DNA of 64,000 nucleotides from Bacillota bacterium (GTDB taxonomy: Bacteria > Bacillota > Clostridia > Christensenellales > Christensenellaceae), in contig JAEWMJ010000011.1 in assembly GCA_023393165.1 (NCBI GenBank), forward strand, positions 1 through 64,000, written 5' to 3'. Positions 14,520 through 23,095 of the stretch are shown here, piece by piece; position 1 is the stretch's first letter; each line of letters opens with the position of its first letter. Below the pieces are notes generated by a model, which was not told where the DNA came from, did no database searches, and saw nothing but the letters and a program-made list of their open reading frames with translations. The position numbers and the translations under genes were made by a program.

Positions 14520-16421
14520 ATGAAGATGATTGGACATAAAAAAAGAAATCTGATTGCGGAGATTTGTATAGATCTGGGGTCGGTGTTTCTGGCCGCCCTG
14601 GCGGCGCTTTTAATCACTCGAAGGGGTTTTTTATCGGTTGATATTATAGACAGCTTAAAGACTTATTTATGCTACTCTCTGCCGTTGATACTGGCAATGA
14701 ACGTGGCGTTTAAGGTTTACAGGCAAATGTGGGAGTTCGTATCCGTGGGCGGACTGATCCGGATATTTCTTGCCGTCTTTTTCAATCTGTCGGCAACGAT
14801 CATTATCAGCAATCTGATGGGCAACATTTTCAGTTTTTCATTTTACTTTTTAAACTTCTTTTTCATTGGCTTTTTTACATGGGCTTTCAGGGTCAGAGGG
14901 TCCTTAAAAATGAAATTTGTAAGCTATATCAACAGGTTTGAACTGCGGAAAAAAGAGGAGAATGTTCCGGGCAAAAAGAATGCGCTGGTGGTCGGAGCCG
15001 GACAGGCGGCTGCGATCCTGCTTCAGTATTATGAAAACAACAGGCGGGAAAGCCGGCTGCGCATCGTCGGAATGGTGGACGACGACAAGTACAAGACCGG
15101 GATGATGCTGCACGGGATCAAGGTTTTGGGGGAATGCAAAAAAATTCCCGAGATTGCGCAGACGCTTCAGGTGGAAGAGATCATTGTCGCGATACCCTCA
15201 GCCGCTCCGGACGCCATGGGCGTGATACTCAAATACTGCCGTTCAACCGGGTGCCGTATGCGCATCATGCCCAGCCTGGATGACCGGATGGAAAGTTTCA
15301 GTCCGGCGGAGTTTCTGGCGCCCAGCGTCAGCGATTTGATCGGAAGGCAGGAATATAAGATCGACATTGATGCCGTTCAGAAAATGATTGTGAGCAAAAG
15401 GGTGCTGGTAACGGGAGGCGGGGGCTCGATAGGCTCCGAACTGTGCAGGCAGATTATGCGGTTCGGACCTGAAAAACTGCTGATTGTGGATGTATACGAA
15501 AACAGCACGTACGACCTGTATAAGGAACTTATGGATACTTACGGGATTGCGGGACAGGCGGCTGTGGAAGTCCGGATCTGTTCCATACTGAATGAAACGG
15601 AAATTGAAAAACTGTTTCAGAGATACCGCCCTGAGATCGTTTTTCACGCCGCCGCTTACAAGCATGTGCCCCTGATGGAATTATGCCCGAAAGAGGCCGT
15701 AAAAAACAATATCCTGGGTACCTATGTATTAACCAGGATAGCCGCGAAATATGAGGTCAGAAAGTTTCTTCTGGTTTCCACAGACAAGGCGGTCAATCCT
15801 ACAAACATCATGGGCGCGACCAAACGGGCTGCGGAACTGATTGTATTTGCAATGCAGAAGCATTGTAAATCCGATTTTATAGCGGTGCGTTTTGGAAATG
15901 TTCTCGGGTCCAACGGAAGCGTTGTGGTGCAGTTCAAACGTCAGATCAATGCGGGCGGACCGGTTACCGTCACGCATCCGGACGTCATCCGGTACTTTAT
16001 GACGATCAGCGAGGCTGTTTCGCTGGTACTGGAAGCCATGTCATTCGCTCGGGGGGGAGAACTATATGTCCTGGATATGGGCAGCCCCGTAAAGATCGAC
16101 AGCCTTGCGCGCATGATGATCAAGAGCGCGGGCCTGCGGCCGGAAGTCGATATTCAGATTGCCTATACGGGCCTGCGGCCGGGCGAAAAATTGTACGAAG
16201 AATTGCTGATTGAGGAAGAGGGCATTTTGAGAACCGAGAACGAAAAGATATTCGTTACCCACCCAAAGGATGTCGGCATGGATTTTGTGCAGAATATGGT
16301 AAAACGCCTGGGAGAGAGTCTGAAAGATGATGAAAATATAAAGGAAACGCTGAAAATGTTCATCGATACGTTCAAGGACGCTCATATCGAAAGCAAGGAG
16401 CTTGAACATACCGTTTCCTGA
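14520..16421 (+). CDS. Membrane nucleotide-sugar 4,6-dehydratase (CapD/PglF/FlaA1 family)
   Basis: 633 residues. Four membrane helices at the N-terminus (about 15-130), a CoA-binding-like Rossmann domain (VVGAGQAAAILLQYYE, about 155), then the SDR catalytic domain from about 290 (TGGGGSIGSELCRQ). The active-site triad carries Met instead of Tyr (NIMGATKR), as in configuration-retaining UDP-GlcNAc 4,6-dehydratases such as PglF. Product would be a UDP-4-keto-6-deoxy-sugar for surface polysaccharide, lipid or glycoprotein. Start ATG 14520, 15 bases after cpsB. It could also feed glycosylation of flagellin or the surface protein; no glycosyltransferase is present to decide. Confidence 0.88.
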   Translation: MKMIGHKKRNLIAEICIDLGSVFLAALAALLITRRGFLSVDIIDSLKTYLCYSLPLILAMNVAFKVYRQMWEFVSVGGLIRIFLAVFFNLSATIIISNLMGNIFSFSFYFLNFFFIGFFTWAFRVRGSLKMKFVSYINRFELRKKEENVPGKKNALVVGAGQAAAILLQYYENNRRESRLRIVGMVDDDKYKTGMMLHGIKVLGECKKIPEIAQTLQVEEIIVAIPSAAPDAMGVILKYCRSTGCRMRIMPSLDDRMESFSPAEFLAPSVSDLIGRQEYKIDIDAVQKMIVSKRVLVTGGGGSIGSELCRQIMRFGPEKLLIVDVYENSTYDLYKELMDTYGIAGQAAVEVRICSILNETEIEKLFQRYRPEIVFHAAAYKHVPLMELCPKEAVKNNILGTYVLTRIAAKYEVRKFLLVSTDKAVNPTNIMGATKRAAELIVFAMQKHCKSDFIAVRFGNVLGSNGSVVVQFKRQINAGGPVTVTHPDVIRYFMTISEAVSLVLEAMSFARGGELYVLDMGSPVKIDSLARMMIKSAGLRPEVDIQIAYTGLRPGEKLYEELLIEEEGILRTENEKIFVTHPKDVGMDFVQNMVKRLGESLKDDENIKETLKMFIDTFKDAHIESKELEHTVS

Positions 16422-16433
16422 AGAGGGACGATT

Positions 16434-17111
16434 ATGGAGATAAGTGTAAAAGACATCGGAAAACTGATGCGCAAAAGTTTGCCGTTCATTTTAATATTGA
16501 CCGTACTGTCAACTGCGATCGGCGTTTTATTAAGCGTATTTGTGCTTCAGAAGGAATATTCCGCTTCGGCAATGGCGATCGTAAGCAGCACAAACAGTAC
16601 GTACAACAGCCAGGACGGGCAGATTCTGACGGAAAGCCAGTACGACCTTAACGTCCGGCTGGTCAATTCATACCGGGTATTGTGCAAGTCCAAACGGATT
16701 TTAAAACAGGTAATCAGCAATCTGAATCTGAATCTGACGGAAAAGAAACTTTCGGATATGATTTCGGTCACTTCGGAAGAAAATACGGAGATCATCAGAA
16801 TATCCGTTATGAGCGAATCGCCGACGCTGGCGTGCGATATTACGAACAACCTGATGGACGTTTTTAAGATCGAAGTCAAAGATATCATGAAAATGGATAA
16901 TGTGAAGGTGATCGATTACGCGGATGTTCCGACCGCGCCCGTCCGGCCGAATTTTATCCTGAATATCATGGTATCGTTTTTTGTCGGACTGTTTATCGGA
17001 TTCATCATTGCTTTTCTGCGGTATGTTCTGGACGATACCATAAGGGAGGACGCGCAGGTGACGGATATTCTCAGCATCCCTGTAATAGGGAATATTCCCA
17101 AAATTGCATAA
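16434..17111 (+). CDS. Capsule chain-length / kinase-activator membrane protein (Wzz, CpsC/CapA-like)
   Basis: 225 residues with two membrane helices (about 17-37 and 178-198) around an extracytoplasmic Wzz domain; the second helix is preceded by the proline-rich PTAPVRPNFI. In Gram-positive systems this protein partners the separate BY-kinase encoded next to it and sets polymer length. Only 12 bases separate it from the dehydratase gene and 15 from the kinase. The arrangement of separate adaptor and kinase is the Bacillota type. Confidence 0.88.
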   Translation: MEISVKDIGKLMRKSLPFILILTVLSTAIGVLLSVFVLQKEYSASAMAIVSSTNSTYNSQDGQILTESQYDLNVRLVNSYRVLCKSKRILKQVISNLNLNLTEKKLSDMISVTSEENTEIIRISVMSESPTLACDITNNLMDVFKIEVKDIMKMDNVKVIDYADVPTAPVRPNFILNIMVSFFVGLFIGFIIAFLRYVLDDTIREDAQVTDILSIPVIGNIPKIA

Positions 17112-17126
17112 TAAAGAGGTTTGAAA

Positions 17127-17867
17127 ATGGATACAAGGGCAAAAAATCAGGTGTTTGAAGCGTTCAACACGGTCCGGACCAATCTTGGATTTTTGAATGT
17201 GGACAGGGAATTGAAGGTCATTATGGTGGTCAGTTCCGTAAAAGGCGAGGGAAAATCTACCGTAGCCGCCAATCTGGCCAATTCTATTGCCGGTACGGAG
17301 CAAAAAGTATTAATGATAGACGCAGATATGAGGGATCCTTCCATACACAGGATGTTTTACCTGGCCAACAGGAGGGGACTTACGGATATGATCTGTTCCA
17401 AGGCGGACGATAAAAATCCGGACGAGTTTATCAGCCGGTTCAACCCGTATCTGGACATACTGACGTCCGGTCACAAGCCTCCGAATCCTTCCGAACTGCT
17501 GGGGTCCAGGCGCATGAAGAGTATTCTTGAGTACATGAGAAAACAGTATAACTATATTATTATTGATACTCCCCCGTTTTTATTTATTTCAGACGCCCTG
17601 GCGCTGTCCAAATATGTGGACGGAACGATAATTGTAACAAGGTATGCCTATACCACCAAAGAGATTTTGAAAAATTCAAAGGAAAAACTGAAGCTTGCCG
17701 GCATTCAGCCGATTGCCTGCATACTGAATGCGGTGGAATGCACGAATAAAAAATACGTTTACTATGGATATACCGAATATGTCCCCGAGCCGCCTCCAAA
17801 GGAAGCGGAAGGGCAGGAGGAGGATATTACGTTTTTAAGGAGGCAGGCGCACAGGGCAAGGGCGTAA
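17127..17867 (+). CDS. cpsD: CpsD/CapB-type bacterial tyrosine kinase
   Basis: 246 residues from ATG 17127 (GAGG seven bases upstream; the TTG at 17121 would be too close to it). P-loop motifs in order: Walker A SSVKGEGKST, Walker A' LMIDADMRDP, Walker B IIIDTPP. The C-terminus holds a tyrosine cluster (KKYVYYGYTEY), the autophosphorylation site of BY-kinases, followed by an acidic/basic tail. Together with the CpsA-like activator and CpsB phosphatase it forms the usual phosphorylation cycle that controls polysaccharide assembly. Confidence 0.9.
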   Translation: MDTRAKNQVFEAFNTVRTNLGFLNVDRELKVIMVVSSVKGEGKSTVAANLANSIAGTEQKVLMIDADMRDPSIHRMFYLANRRGLTDMICSKADDKNPDEFISRFNPYLDILTSGHKPPNPSELLGSRRMKSILEYMRKQYNYIIIDTPPFLFISDALALSKYVDGTIIVTRYAYTTKEILKNSKEKLKLAGIQPIACILNAVECTNKKYVYYGYTEYVPEPPPKEAEGQEEDITFLRRQAHRARA

Positions 17868-17952
17868 GCCCTTATATCATCCGTGTGATACAACCCGGCA
17901 AAAGGGAGGCGCTTTTCTGCGAAGTGAAAGAATTGCAGGATGGGGTAATGAA

Positions 17953-19041
17953 ATGAATTTAAAAATGAAAGCAAAGCATATGAAAAAGATTAAGATATCA
18001 ACAGGAAGATTAATTTTTTATATCGTGTCCGCGGCAGTCATTACGGTTGCCATCATATTTGCGGTTGTTATTTACGGCGCATGGCGGAATCCGGCCGGCG
18101 TTTTCCTGAAGGAAGCCCTGTCTTCATCAAGCAATGCCGGCGCAGACATTCAGGCAGAGGCCGCGCCGCCGCAAACGGATGATGAGGATGCCGGCAATAC
18201 CGGCAGTGAGGCGGTCATGGCTGATAATATGGATTTGAGCGAATTTTCAAATGAAAACATCCTAAATATCCTTCTTCTGGGAATTGATTCGGATGCATCC
18301 CGCGAGGCTAAGGAAATGGGTTGGAGAAGCGATATGGTTATGCTTTGCACACTAGATATAAAGAACAATACGGTTTCACTCACAAGCATACCCAGGGATA
18401 CGCAGACAAATGTGTTTCATGTGGATGAAAACGGGCAAACCACCAAAGAAGAGCTTACAAAGATCAACCATGCTTATTCTTACGGAGGAGGTCCCGATAA
18501 ATACGGCGCGCAGAACGCCATGGCTGCGGTTAAAGATTTCCTCAGCAGTTCCGCCGGTTTCAGCATTCCGATCCAGTATTATATATCGATCGATCTGGAA
18601 AATGTGCCCAAGCTGGCGGATGCTTTTGGCGGCGTTCCTGTTCAGTTGGATGTGGATTTTCCGGAATTGGGCAAAAAGGGAGAGACCGTTGTCATCGATT
18701 CGTCTAACGTTCATTTGTTTTTGCAAAACCGATATGACGTAGGAGGGGATATCGCACGCGCCCGGCACCACGAAGAATTCCTGCTCAGTATGATGAAAGA
18801 ATTTAAAAAAAAGGGAGGCGTGAAGACCGTTACCGGGTTAATGAGTTTTGCGATGCAGTATACCCGGACCGACCTCAGTTTTCAGCAGATCGTTGCTTTG
18901 GCCAGCATTCTGGATCAATGTGATTTGGGCAGCCTGGATTATAAGGTGATAAACGGCGACTATCAGTATATCGACGGAATCTGTTATTATTTATCGGATA
19001 AAACGGATGTAAAAAACAGGGTGATAGCGCTTATGCAATAA
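17953..19041 (+). CDS. LytR-CpsA-Psr (LCP) family glycopolymer ligase
   Basis: 362 residues. Basic N-terminus, one membrane helix (about 17-40), a low-complexity linker, then the LCP domain from about 95: NILLLGIDSD, the RSDMVMLCTLD strand, SIPRDTQTNV with the conserved Arg-Asp, KINHAYSYGGG and the late RARHHEEFL motif. LCP proteins attach capsule or teichoic-acid chains to peptidoglycan outside the cell. It is the last gene of the capsule module, 85 bases after the kinase gene. No glycosyltransferase, flippase or polymerase follows. Confidence 0.9.
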   Translation: MNLKMKAKHMKKIKISTGRLIFYIVSAAVITVAIIFAVVIYGAWRNPAGVFLKEALSSSSNAGADIQAEAAPPQTDDEDAGNTGSEAVMADNMDLSEFSNENILNILLLGIDSDASREAKEMGWRSDMVMLCTLDIKNNTVSLTSIPRDTQTNVFHVDENGQTTKEELTKINHAYSYGGGPDKYGAQNAMAAVKDFLSSSAGFSIPIQYYISIDLENVPKLADAFGGVPVQLDVDFPELGKKGETVVIDSSNVHLFLQNRYDVGGDIARARHHEEFLLSMMKEFKKKGGVKTVTGLMSFAMQYTRTDLSFQQIVALASILDQCDLGSLDYKVINGDYQYIDGICYYLSDKTDVKNRVIALMQ

Positions 19042-19043
19042 AT

Positions 19044-19082
19044 CCCGGCCCGTTTGAAACGGATCAAGGCAGCCGGGCGTTT
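19044..19082 (+). terminator. Possible terminator after the LCP gene
   Basis: CCCGGC near 19045 can pair with GCCGGG near 19072, and a small CCGTTTGAAACGG hairpin lies inside. The T tract is short (GTTTATATT). Weak call. Confidence 0.4.
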
Positions 19083-19119
19083 ATATTATAAATAAAAGAT
19101 TTATATAAAATTTTCAGGT

Positions 19120-19152
19120 AAAAGTTTGCAGTAAGATTGCAAACTTTTATTA
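19120..19152 (+). terminator. Hairpin terminator before cheW
   Basis: AAAAGTTTGCA (19120-19130) and TGCAAACTTTT (19138-19148) are perfect inverted arms around a 7-base loop; the 3' arm itself supplies the T residues. It probably insulates the first cheW from the capsule operon. Confidence 0.6.
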
Positions 19153-19167
19153 ATGTTCTCTTAAGTC

Positions 19168-19195
19168 TTTACGATATATAAAATGATATTATATT
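19168..19195 (+). promoter_or_regulatory. Probable sigma-A promoter of the first cheW
   Basis: TTTACG (19168-19173), 16-base spacer, TATATT (19190-19195). Other -10-like AT-rich steps are nearby, so the exact position is tentative. Confidence 0.45.
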
Positions 19196-19247
19196 CGGTT
19201 TTAATATCTCTATCTATTTTTTAGTTTTAATACAGGAGGCTATCAAC

Positions 19248-19736
19248 ATGACTATTCAGCAAGAGTCTTTGTTAGAATCGGAAGATACGCAGCATGGCAG
19301 GTACCTTACTTTTCTTTTGGGGGAAGAAGTGTTCGGTATTGAAATCAGATATGTGACGGAGATCATTGGCATGCATCAGATCACCCGGCTGCCCGAGCTT
19401 CCCGAACACATTCGCGGAATCATCAACTTAAGGGGCAAGATCATACCGGTAATCGATATGCGGCTGCGGTTCAAGAAAGAGCCGATAGAGTATAACGACC
19501 GTACGTGCATCATTGTAATCGATATCGACGATATATCCGTAGGCCTCATTGTAGACGAAGTGGACGAAGTGATTACATATGAAGACGACGATATCGTGCC
19601 TCCGCCGGATTGTAAAACCGGGGTGCAAAACAGGTTTATAGAAGGGATAGGCAGAAAAGAGGAAAATGTAACGCTGATCCTTGATTGCAGGCGACTTCTG
19701 GCTGAAGAAGACGCGGATGACAAGAACGTGCTGTAA
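19248..19736 (+). CDS. cheW: Chemotaxis coupling protein CheW (copy 1)
   Basis: 162 residues, a single CheW domain of normal length. Characteristic stretches: TFLLGEEVFGIEIRYVTEIIG, GIINLRGKIIPVIDMRLRF and VGLIVDEVDEV. CheW links chemoreceptors to the CheA kinase. AGGAGG precedes ATG 19248. It is a single-gene unit between two terminators. A second copy, very similar over most of its length, starts 370 bases downstream, so the pair probably arose by duplication. No receptors are encoded in this window. Confidence 0.95.
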   Translation: MTIQQESLLESEDTQHGRYLTFLLGEEVFGIEIRYVTEIIGMHQITRLPELPEHIRGIINLRGKIIPVIDMRLRFKKEPIEYNDRTCIIVIDIDDISVGLIVDEVDEVITYEDDDIVPPPDCKTGVQNRFIEGIGRKEENVTLILDCRRLLAEEDADDKNVL

Positions 19737-19792
19737 CGCGCGGAAGGCAAGGCAAAAACTTTTAAACGGTATAATCCATAAATAAATGAAGG

Positions 19793-19827
19793 CGCCGGTC
19801 CGCATCTTGGATGCCGGCGTTTTTTTA
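19793..19827 (+). terminator. Intrinsic terminator after cheW copy 1
   Basis: CGCCGG (19793-19798) and CCGGCG (19814-19819) enclose an inner GCATC-TTG-GATGC helix; seven T follow. Confidence 0.9.
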
Positions 19828-19916
19828 TCTTAAACGGCCGAGATAAACGGCCCGGCGTTTAAAACAGAAACCTTTGCGGATGCGCCAATGTTTTCAAAAA
19901 AGTTGGATTGAACCAT

Positions 19917-19943
19917 TAAACTTTTTAAAAATCTTGTCGATAT
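19917..19943 (+). promoter_or_regulatory. Sigma-D (sigma-28) type promoter of cheW copy 2
   Basis: TAAA (19917-19920), exactly 15 bases, then GTCGATAT (19936-19943), against the Bacillus consensus TAAA-N15-GCCGATAT. The leader to the start codon would be long, about 155 bases. The sigma factor itself is encoded at 32097. Confidence 0.65.
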
Positions 19944-20056
19944 ATACAAAAGCGAGTTTTTTACAAAAATGCCCCAAACGGCATGCTGAATTGAAAACTT
20001 TTAATGTTTTTCTTAAAACAACCTGTGCATAAAATTCCATACGGGTAAAATGGTCT

Positions 20057-20063
20057 TTCGACA
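20057..20063 (-). promoter_or_regulatory. Spo0A-box-like site upstream of cheW copy 2
   Basis: TTCGACA on the plus strand is TGTCGAA on the minus strand, inside the leader of cheW copy 2. A single 7-base match, so only suggestive. Confidence 0.3.
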
Positions 20064-20107
20064 AATCAATAAGATTGGTTTGATTATTCAATTTTCAGGA
20101 GGTTTTT

Positions 20108-20599
20108 ATGAATTTAAATCCGGTAGAAATGGAAGAAAATGAAGATACGCAGCACGGAAGATTCCTTACGTTTGCATTAGGCGCGGAAATCTTTGGCATA
20201 GAAATCAGGTTTGTCACCGAGATAGTCGGTATGCAGCCTATAACGCCTCTGCCCGAAGCGCCTTCCTATATGAAAGGAATTATCAATCTCAGAGGAAAGA
20301 TTATTCCGGTAATCGATATCCGGCTGAAGTTTAAAAAAGAACCGAAGGAGTATGACGACCGGACATGCATTATCGTGATAGATCTGGACGAAGTCACGGT
20401 GGGTCTGATCGTGGACAATGTTTCGGAGGTTCTGATGATTGAGGACGAAAACATTTCGTCTCCTCCGGATCAAAGAGCCGGCCTTCAGAACAAGTATTTG
20501 GCCGGAATCGGAAAAGTCGGAAACGACGTGAAACTTCTGCTTTCCTGCGAGAGGCTATTTAAGGAAGAAGAAATTGATTTTATACGTGAAAACGTATAA
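20108..20599 (+). CDS. cheW: Chemotaxis coupling protein CheW (copy 2)
   Basis: 163 residues, single CheW domain, close to copy 1 along its whole length (shared EDTQHGRFLTF start, GIINLRGKIIPVIDIRLKFKKEPKEY, DDRTCIIVID). AGGAGG precedes ATG 20108. Transcribed alone from a sigma-D-type promoter, in contrast to copy 1, so the two may be made at different stages of flagellar assembly or serve different receptor arrays. The final codons overlap a small hairpin TTATACG-TGAAAA-CGTATAA (20580-20599). Confidence 0.95.
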   Translation: MNLNPVEMEENEDTQHGRFLTFALGAEIFGIEIRFVTEIVGMQPITPLPEAPSYMKGIINLRGKIIPVIDIRLKFKKEPKEYDDRTCIIVIDLDEVTVGLIVDNVSEVLMIEDENISSPPDQRAGLQNKYLAGIGKVGNDVKLLLSCERLFKEEEIDFIRENV

Positions 20600-20615
20600 G
20601 ATTTTGTTTGGATAA

Positions 20616-20650
20616 GGATTGCCGGGCCCGGCCCGGCAATCCTTCCTTAA
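20616..20650 (+). terminator. Terminator after cheW copy 2
   Basis: GGATTGCCGGGC (20616-20627) and GCCCGGCAATCC (20631-20642) are perfect 12-base arms around a 3-base loop. T content after it is modest (TTCCTTAAT). Confidence 0.75.
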
Positions 20651-20791
20651 TAAACGGTTTCCGTTGAAAAATCGCGGAAAGAATCCATACTTTTTTTCCA
20701 TTTGCAAAAAAAACGCCAACAAAACCCATATTATCTTTTCAAAAACGCCTCCTTAAAAAGATAAGATATTTATTAAATACCGCATTGTTTG

Positions 20792-20818
20792 TAAAAAGAG
20801 ATCATTTATTGCCGAAAA
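20792..20818 (+). promoter_or_regulatory. Sigma-D type promoter of the HD-GYP gene
   Basis: TAAA (20792-20795), 15 bases, GCCGAAAA (20811-20818): one mismatch to GCCGATAA. It places this c-di-GMP phosphodiesterase in the late flagellar regulon. Confidence 0.7.
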
Positions 20819-20885
20819 GAATTGATAAATTGTTTAAAAAAATATATTATATTTAAGGTGAAAGCGATACAAAAAGGAGTCTGAA

Positions 20886-21965
20886 ATGAGGTATGTACCT
20901 TCAAATTGCCTCCGGCCGGGGCAAAAACTTGCAACAGACCTTAAATTTAATGATAATAGGATATTTCTGCGGAATGAAGTCGTTCTGACGGAAAAGCTGA
21001 TAGGGCGCATCCGGTCAATCGGATTTCAGGGATTATATATTGACGATGATATTTCCAAAGACATAACGGTAGCGAATATAGTCAGCGACGAATTAATGCA
21101 CAAGGCCAAAACAGAGATCAAATCGCTTTTTTTGGTTGCCGAAAAACCCTGGCAAAACAAGAAAGCGATCATACATCTCAGGACTATCCGGTGGGTTATC
21201 AATGAAATGGTGGACGAGATACAGCGCAACAGAAAAACAATGATCAACATCGTGGACCTTCGGACTTTTGACGATTATACTTTCAGCCATAGCCTGAACG
21301 TCGCGGTTTTATCCGTGGTTGTGGGTACGGTAATGAGGCTTGACAGGCAGATGCTGCAGGATCTTGCCATGGGTTCCCTGATACACGACATAGGCAAAAT
21401 ATTCATTGATAAAAACATTATCAACAAAAACGGCAAACTCACGCCGGAAGAATACGGCGAAGTCAAACAGCATTCCCAAAGAGGATACGATTATCTCCTG
21501 AAAACATACAACGGCCTGTCCGACAACGCAATGAAGGCTGTGCTTGAGCATCACGAGCAATATAACGGAGAGGGCTACCCGAACGGCCTGGCGGGGGAAG
21601 ATATTCATCTTTTCGGCAGGATCATATGCGTGGCGGACGTATACGACGCGCTGACTTCCGACCGGCCTTACCGCAGGGCAATGCTCCCTTCCGATGCGGT
21701 GGAATACATCATGGGCGGATTCAACCGTATGTTCGATCCGCAGGTGGTGAACGCTTTTATTAAAAAAGTTGCGCCGTATCCAGTTGGGACAATCGTGCGC
21801 CTGAGCAACGGGATCGAAGGGATCGTTGTGGAGAATTTTGAATCCTCCGGGATGAGGCCAAGGATCCAGATACTGGAAGACGGAAAACAAACAAAAGAAT
21901 ATATTGACCTGAAAAATGACAAGGACACGCTGAATCTGACGGTAAAAGAAGTCATAAGGATGTAA
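20886..21965 (+). CDS. HD-GYP domain c-di-GMP phosphodiesterase
   Basis: 359 residues. A short N-terminal DUF3391-like segment is followed by an intact HD-GYP domain: HSLNVAVLS, LIHDIGK (HD), HHEQYNGEGYPNGL (GYP), RIICVADVYDALTSDRPYR. All the hallmark residues for metal binding and c-di-GMP hydrolysis are present. AAGGAG precedes ATG 20886. It stands alone behind a sigma-D-type promoter just before the flagellar operon. Lowering c-di-GMP would release the PilZ brake protein encoded at 31369, so it probably favours swimming (inference). Confidence 0.9.
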   Translation: MRYVPSNCLRPGQKLATDLKFNDNRIFLRNEVVLTEKLIGRIRSIGFQGLYIDDDISKDITVANIVSDELMHKAKTEIKSLFLVAEKPWQNKKAIIHLRTIRWVINEMVDEIQRNRKTMINIVDLRTFDDYTFSHSLNVAVLSVVVGTVMRLDRQMLQDLAMGSLIHDIGKIFIDKNIINKNGKLTPEEYGEVKQHSQRGYDYLLKTYNGLSDNAMKAVLEHHEQYNGEGYPNGLAGEDIHLFGRIICVADVYDALTSDRPYRRAMLPSDAVEYIMGGFNRMFDPQVVNAFIKKVAPYPVGTIVRLSNGIEGIVVENFESSGMRPRIQILEDGKQTKEYIDLKNDKDTLNLTVKEVIRM

Positions 21966-22034
21966 TTTCATATCAAAAATCAACATTTTTCGACTTGTTT
22001 TGATAAAAAATTAAATATTTTCCAAAAAAAGTAC

Positions 22035-22068
22035 TTGCTTTTTGTCGAATTTTGCAATAAAGTAATAT
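22035..22068 (+). promoter_or_regulatory. Spo0A-box promoter of the flgB operon (spoIIG-like spacing)
   Basis: TTGCTT (22035-22040) and TAATAT (22063-22068) are 22 bases apart, and TGTCGAA (22043-22049) lies just after the -35-like element. The stretch CTTGCTTTTTGTCGAA matches the one before cheC at 15 of 16 positions, with the -10-like element at the same distance. Sigma-A promoters with a 22-base gap and a Spo0A site near -35 are known from Bacillus spoIIG. Activation by Spo0A here is inference. Confidence 0.55.
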
Positions 22069-22083
22069 TAGGATTTTAATACG

Positions 22084-22125
22084 GGAGTAAAGAGCTAATT
22101 CGATTGTTAGAGTTAGCACTTTTTT
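22084..22125 (+). promoter_or_regulatory. Leader hairpin of the flgB operon
   Basis: GGAGTAAA (22084-22091), then GCTAA (22094-22098) and TTAGC (22113-22117) as arms, then six T (22120-22125) and ATG-TAA. The same order GGAGTAAA / hairpin / T6 / ATG occurs in the cheC leader. It may be an attenuator; the stem is weak here. Confidence 0.4.
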
Positions 22126-22224
22126 ATGTAATTAAAACCTATCTTTGAAAATTTTGATATGATCATTTGAGCAACAGACAATTCTTATTTGGATTTTGAA
22201 AGTAAAATAAGAAAGGGTGATAAA

Positions 22225-22632
22225 ATGGACATTTTTAGGGAAGTCAATTCTTTGGAAAAAGGGCTTAATGCCTCATGGACCAGAAATTCGGTTATCATGA
22301 ACAATATAGCAAACGTGGATACGCCGGATTTTAAATCGTCCTCCGTTGAGTTTGAGAGCATTTATAAGAAATCTCTGGAGAATGAGGAAGACGGCTTTGA
22401 ATTGAAAAGGACGCGTCCCACGCATATGGACATTGGAGACACCGATCTTGAAAACGTTGAGCCTGTCATTACGCAAAACAGCGATACGGTGGCGCGTATG
22501 GACGGAAACAATGTTGATATTGACAAGGAAATGACAGACCTTGCCAAGAACGTCATCTATTACAATGCACTCACAAGAAAAATTTCGAGTGAATTTACCC
22601 AGCTGAGCATGGCAATAAGGGAGGGAAAGTAA
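22225..22632 (+). CDS. flgB: Flagellar basal-body rod protein FlgB
   Basis: 135 residues from ATG 22225, chosen over an upstream in-frame TTG because AAAGGGTG precedes it and the protein then starts like other FlgB (MDIFREVNSLEKGLNASW). The rod-protein signature NNIANVDTPDFK is at about 33-44. FlgB forms the proximal rod next to the MS ring and export gate. First gene of the long fla operon; flgC follows after 4 bases. Confidence 0.93.
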   Translation: MDIFREVNSLEKGLNASWTRNSVIMNNIANVDTPDFKSSSVEFESIYKKSLENEEDGFELKRTRPTHMDIGDTDLENVEPVITQNSDTVARMDGNNVDIDKEMTDLAKNVIYYNALTRKISSEFTQLSMAIREGK

Positions 22633-22636
22633 GCGT

Positions 22637-23074
22637 ATGGCATTTTTAGAATCATTGGATATCAGTTCGTCCGCCTTGACGGCCCAAAGACTGCGCATGG
22701 ATGTGATTTCCGAAAACATAGCGAATATTGACACGACGAGGACCGCTGAAGGGGAACCGTACCGCAGAAGGTATGTGCTCTTTCAGCAGCAGGATGCCAA
22801 ACCTTTTTCCGAATTTCTGAACAATTCAATCAGCGGAACTGCGGGGACGGGCGTAAAGGTATCCGAAATTGCAGAGGACCAGAGCGCTTTTAAGCTGAAG
22901 TATGATCCTACCCACCCGGACGCGGACGAATACGGGTATGTTCAGATGCCCAATGTGGATCTGGTTACGGAAATGGTGGATATGATGTCCGCTACGCGGT
23001 CGTATGAAGCCAATATCACGGCAGTGAACGCCACCAAGAGCATGGCGATGGCTGCGATGGAAATAGGAAAATAG
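22637..23074 (+). CDS. flgC: Flagellar basal-body rod protein FlgC
   Basis: 145 residues, usual length. N-terminal motif SENIANIDTTRT and the C-terminal rod signature (MPNVDLVTEMVDMMSATRSYEANITAVNATKSM) identify it. A proximal rod subunit exported by the flagellar type III system. GGGAAAG lies just before the start, inside the end of flgB. Confidence 0.95.
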   Translation: MAFLESLDISSSALTAQRLRMDVISENIANIDTTRTAEGEPYRRRYVLFQQQDAKPFSEFLNNSISGTAGTGVKVSEIAEDQSAFKLKYDPTHPDADEYGYVQMPNVDLVTEMVDMMSATRSYEANITAVNATKSMAMAAMEIGK

Positions 23075-23095
23075 CATTAGAATAAGGAGAAATCT

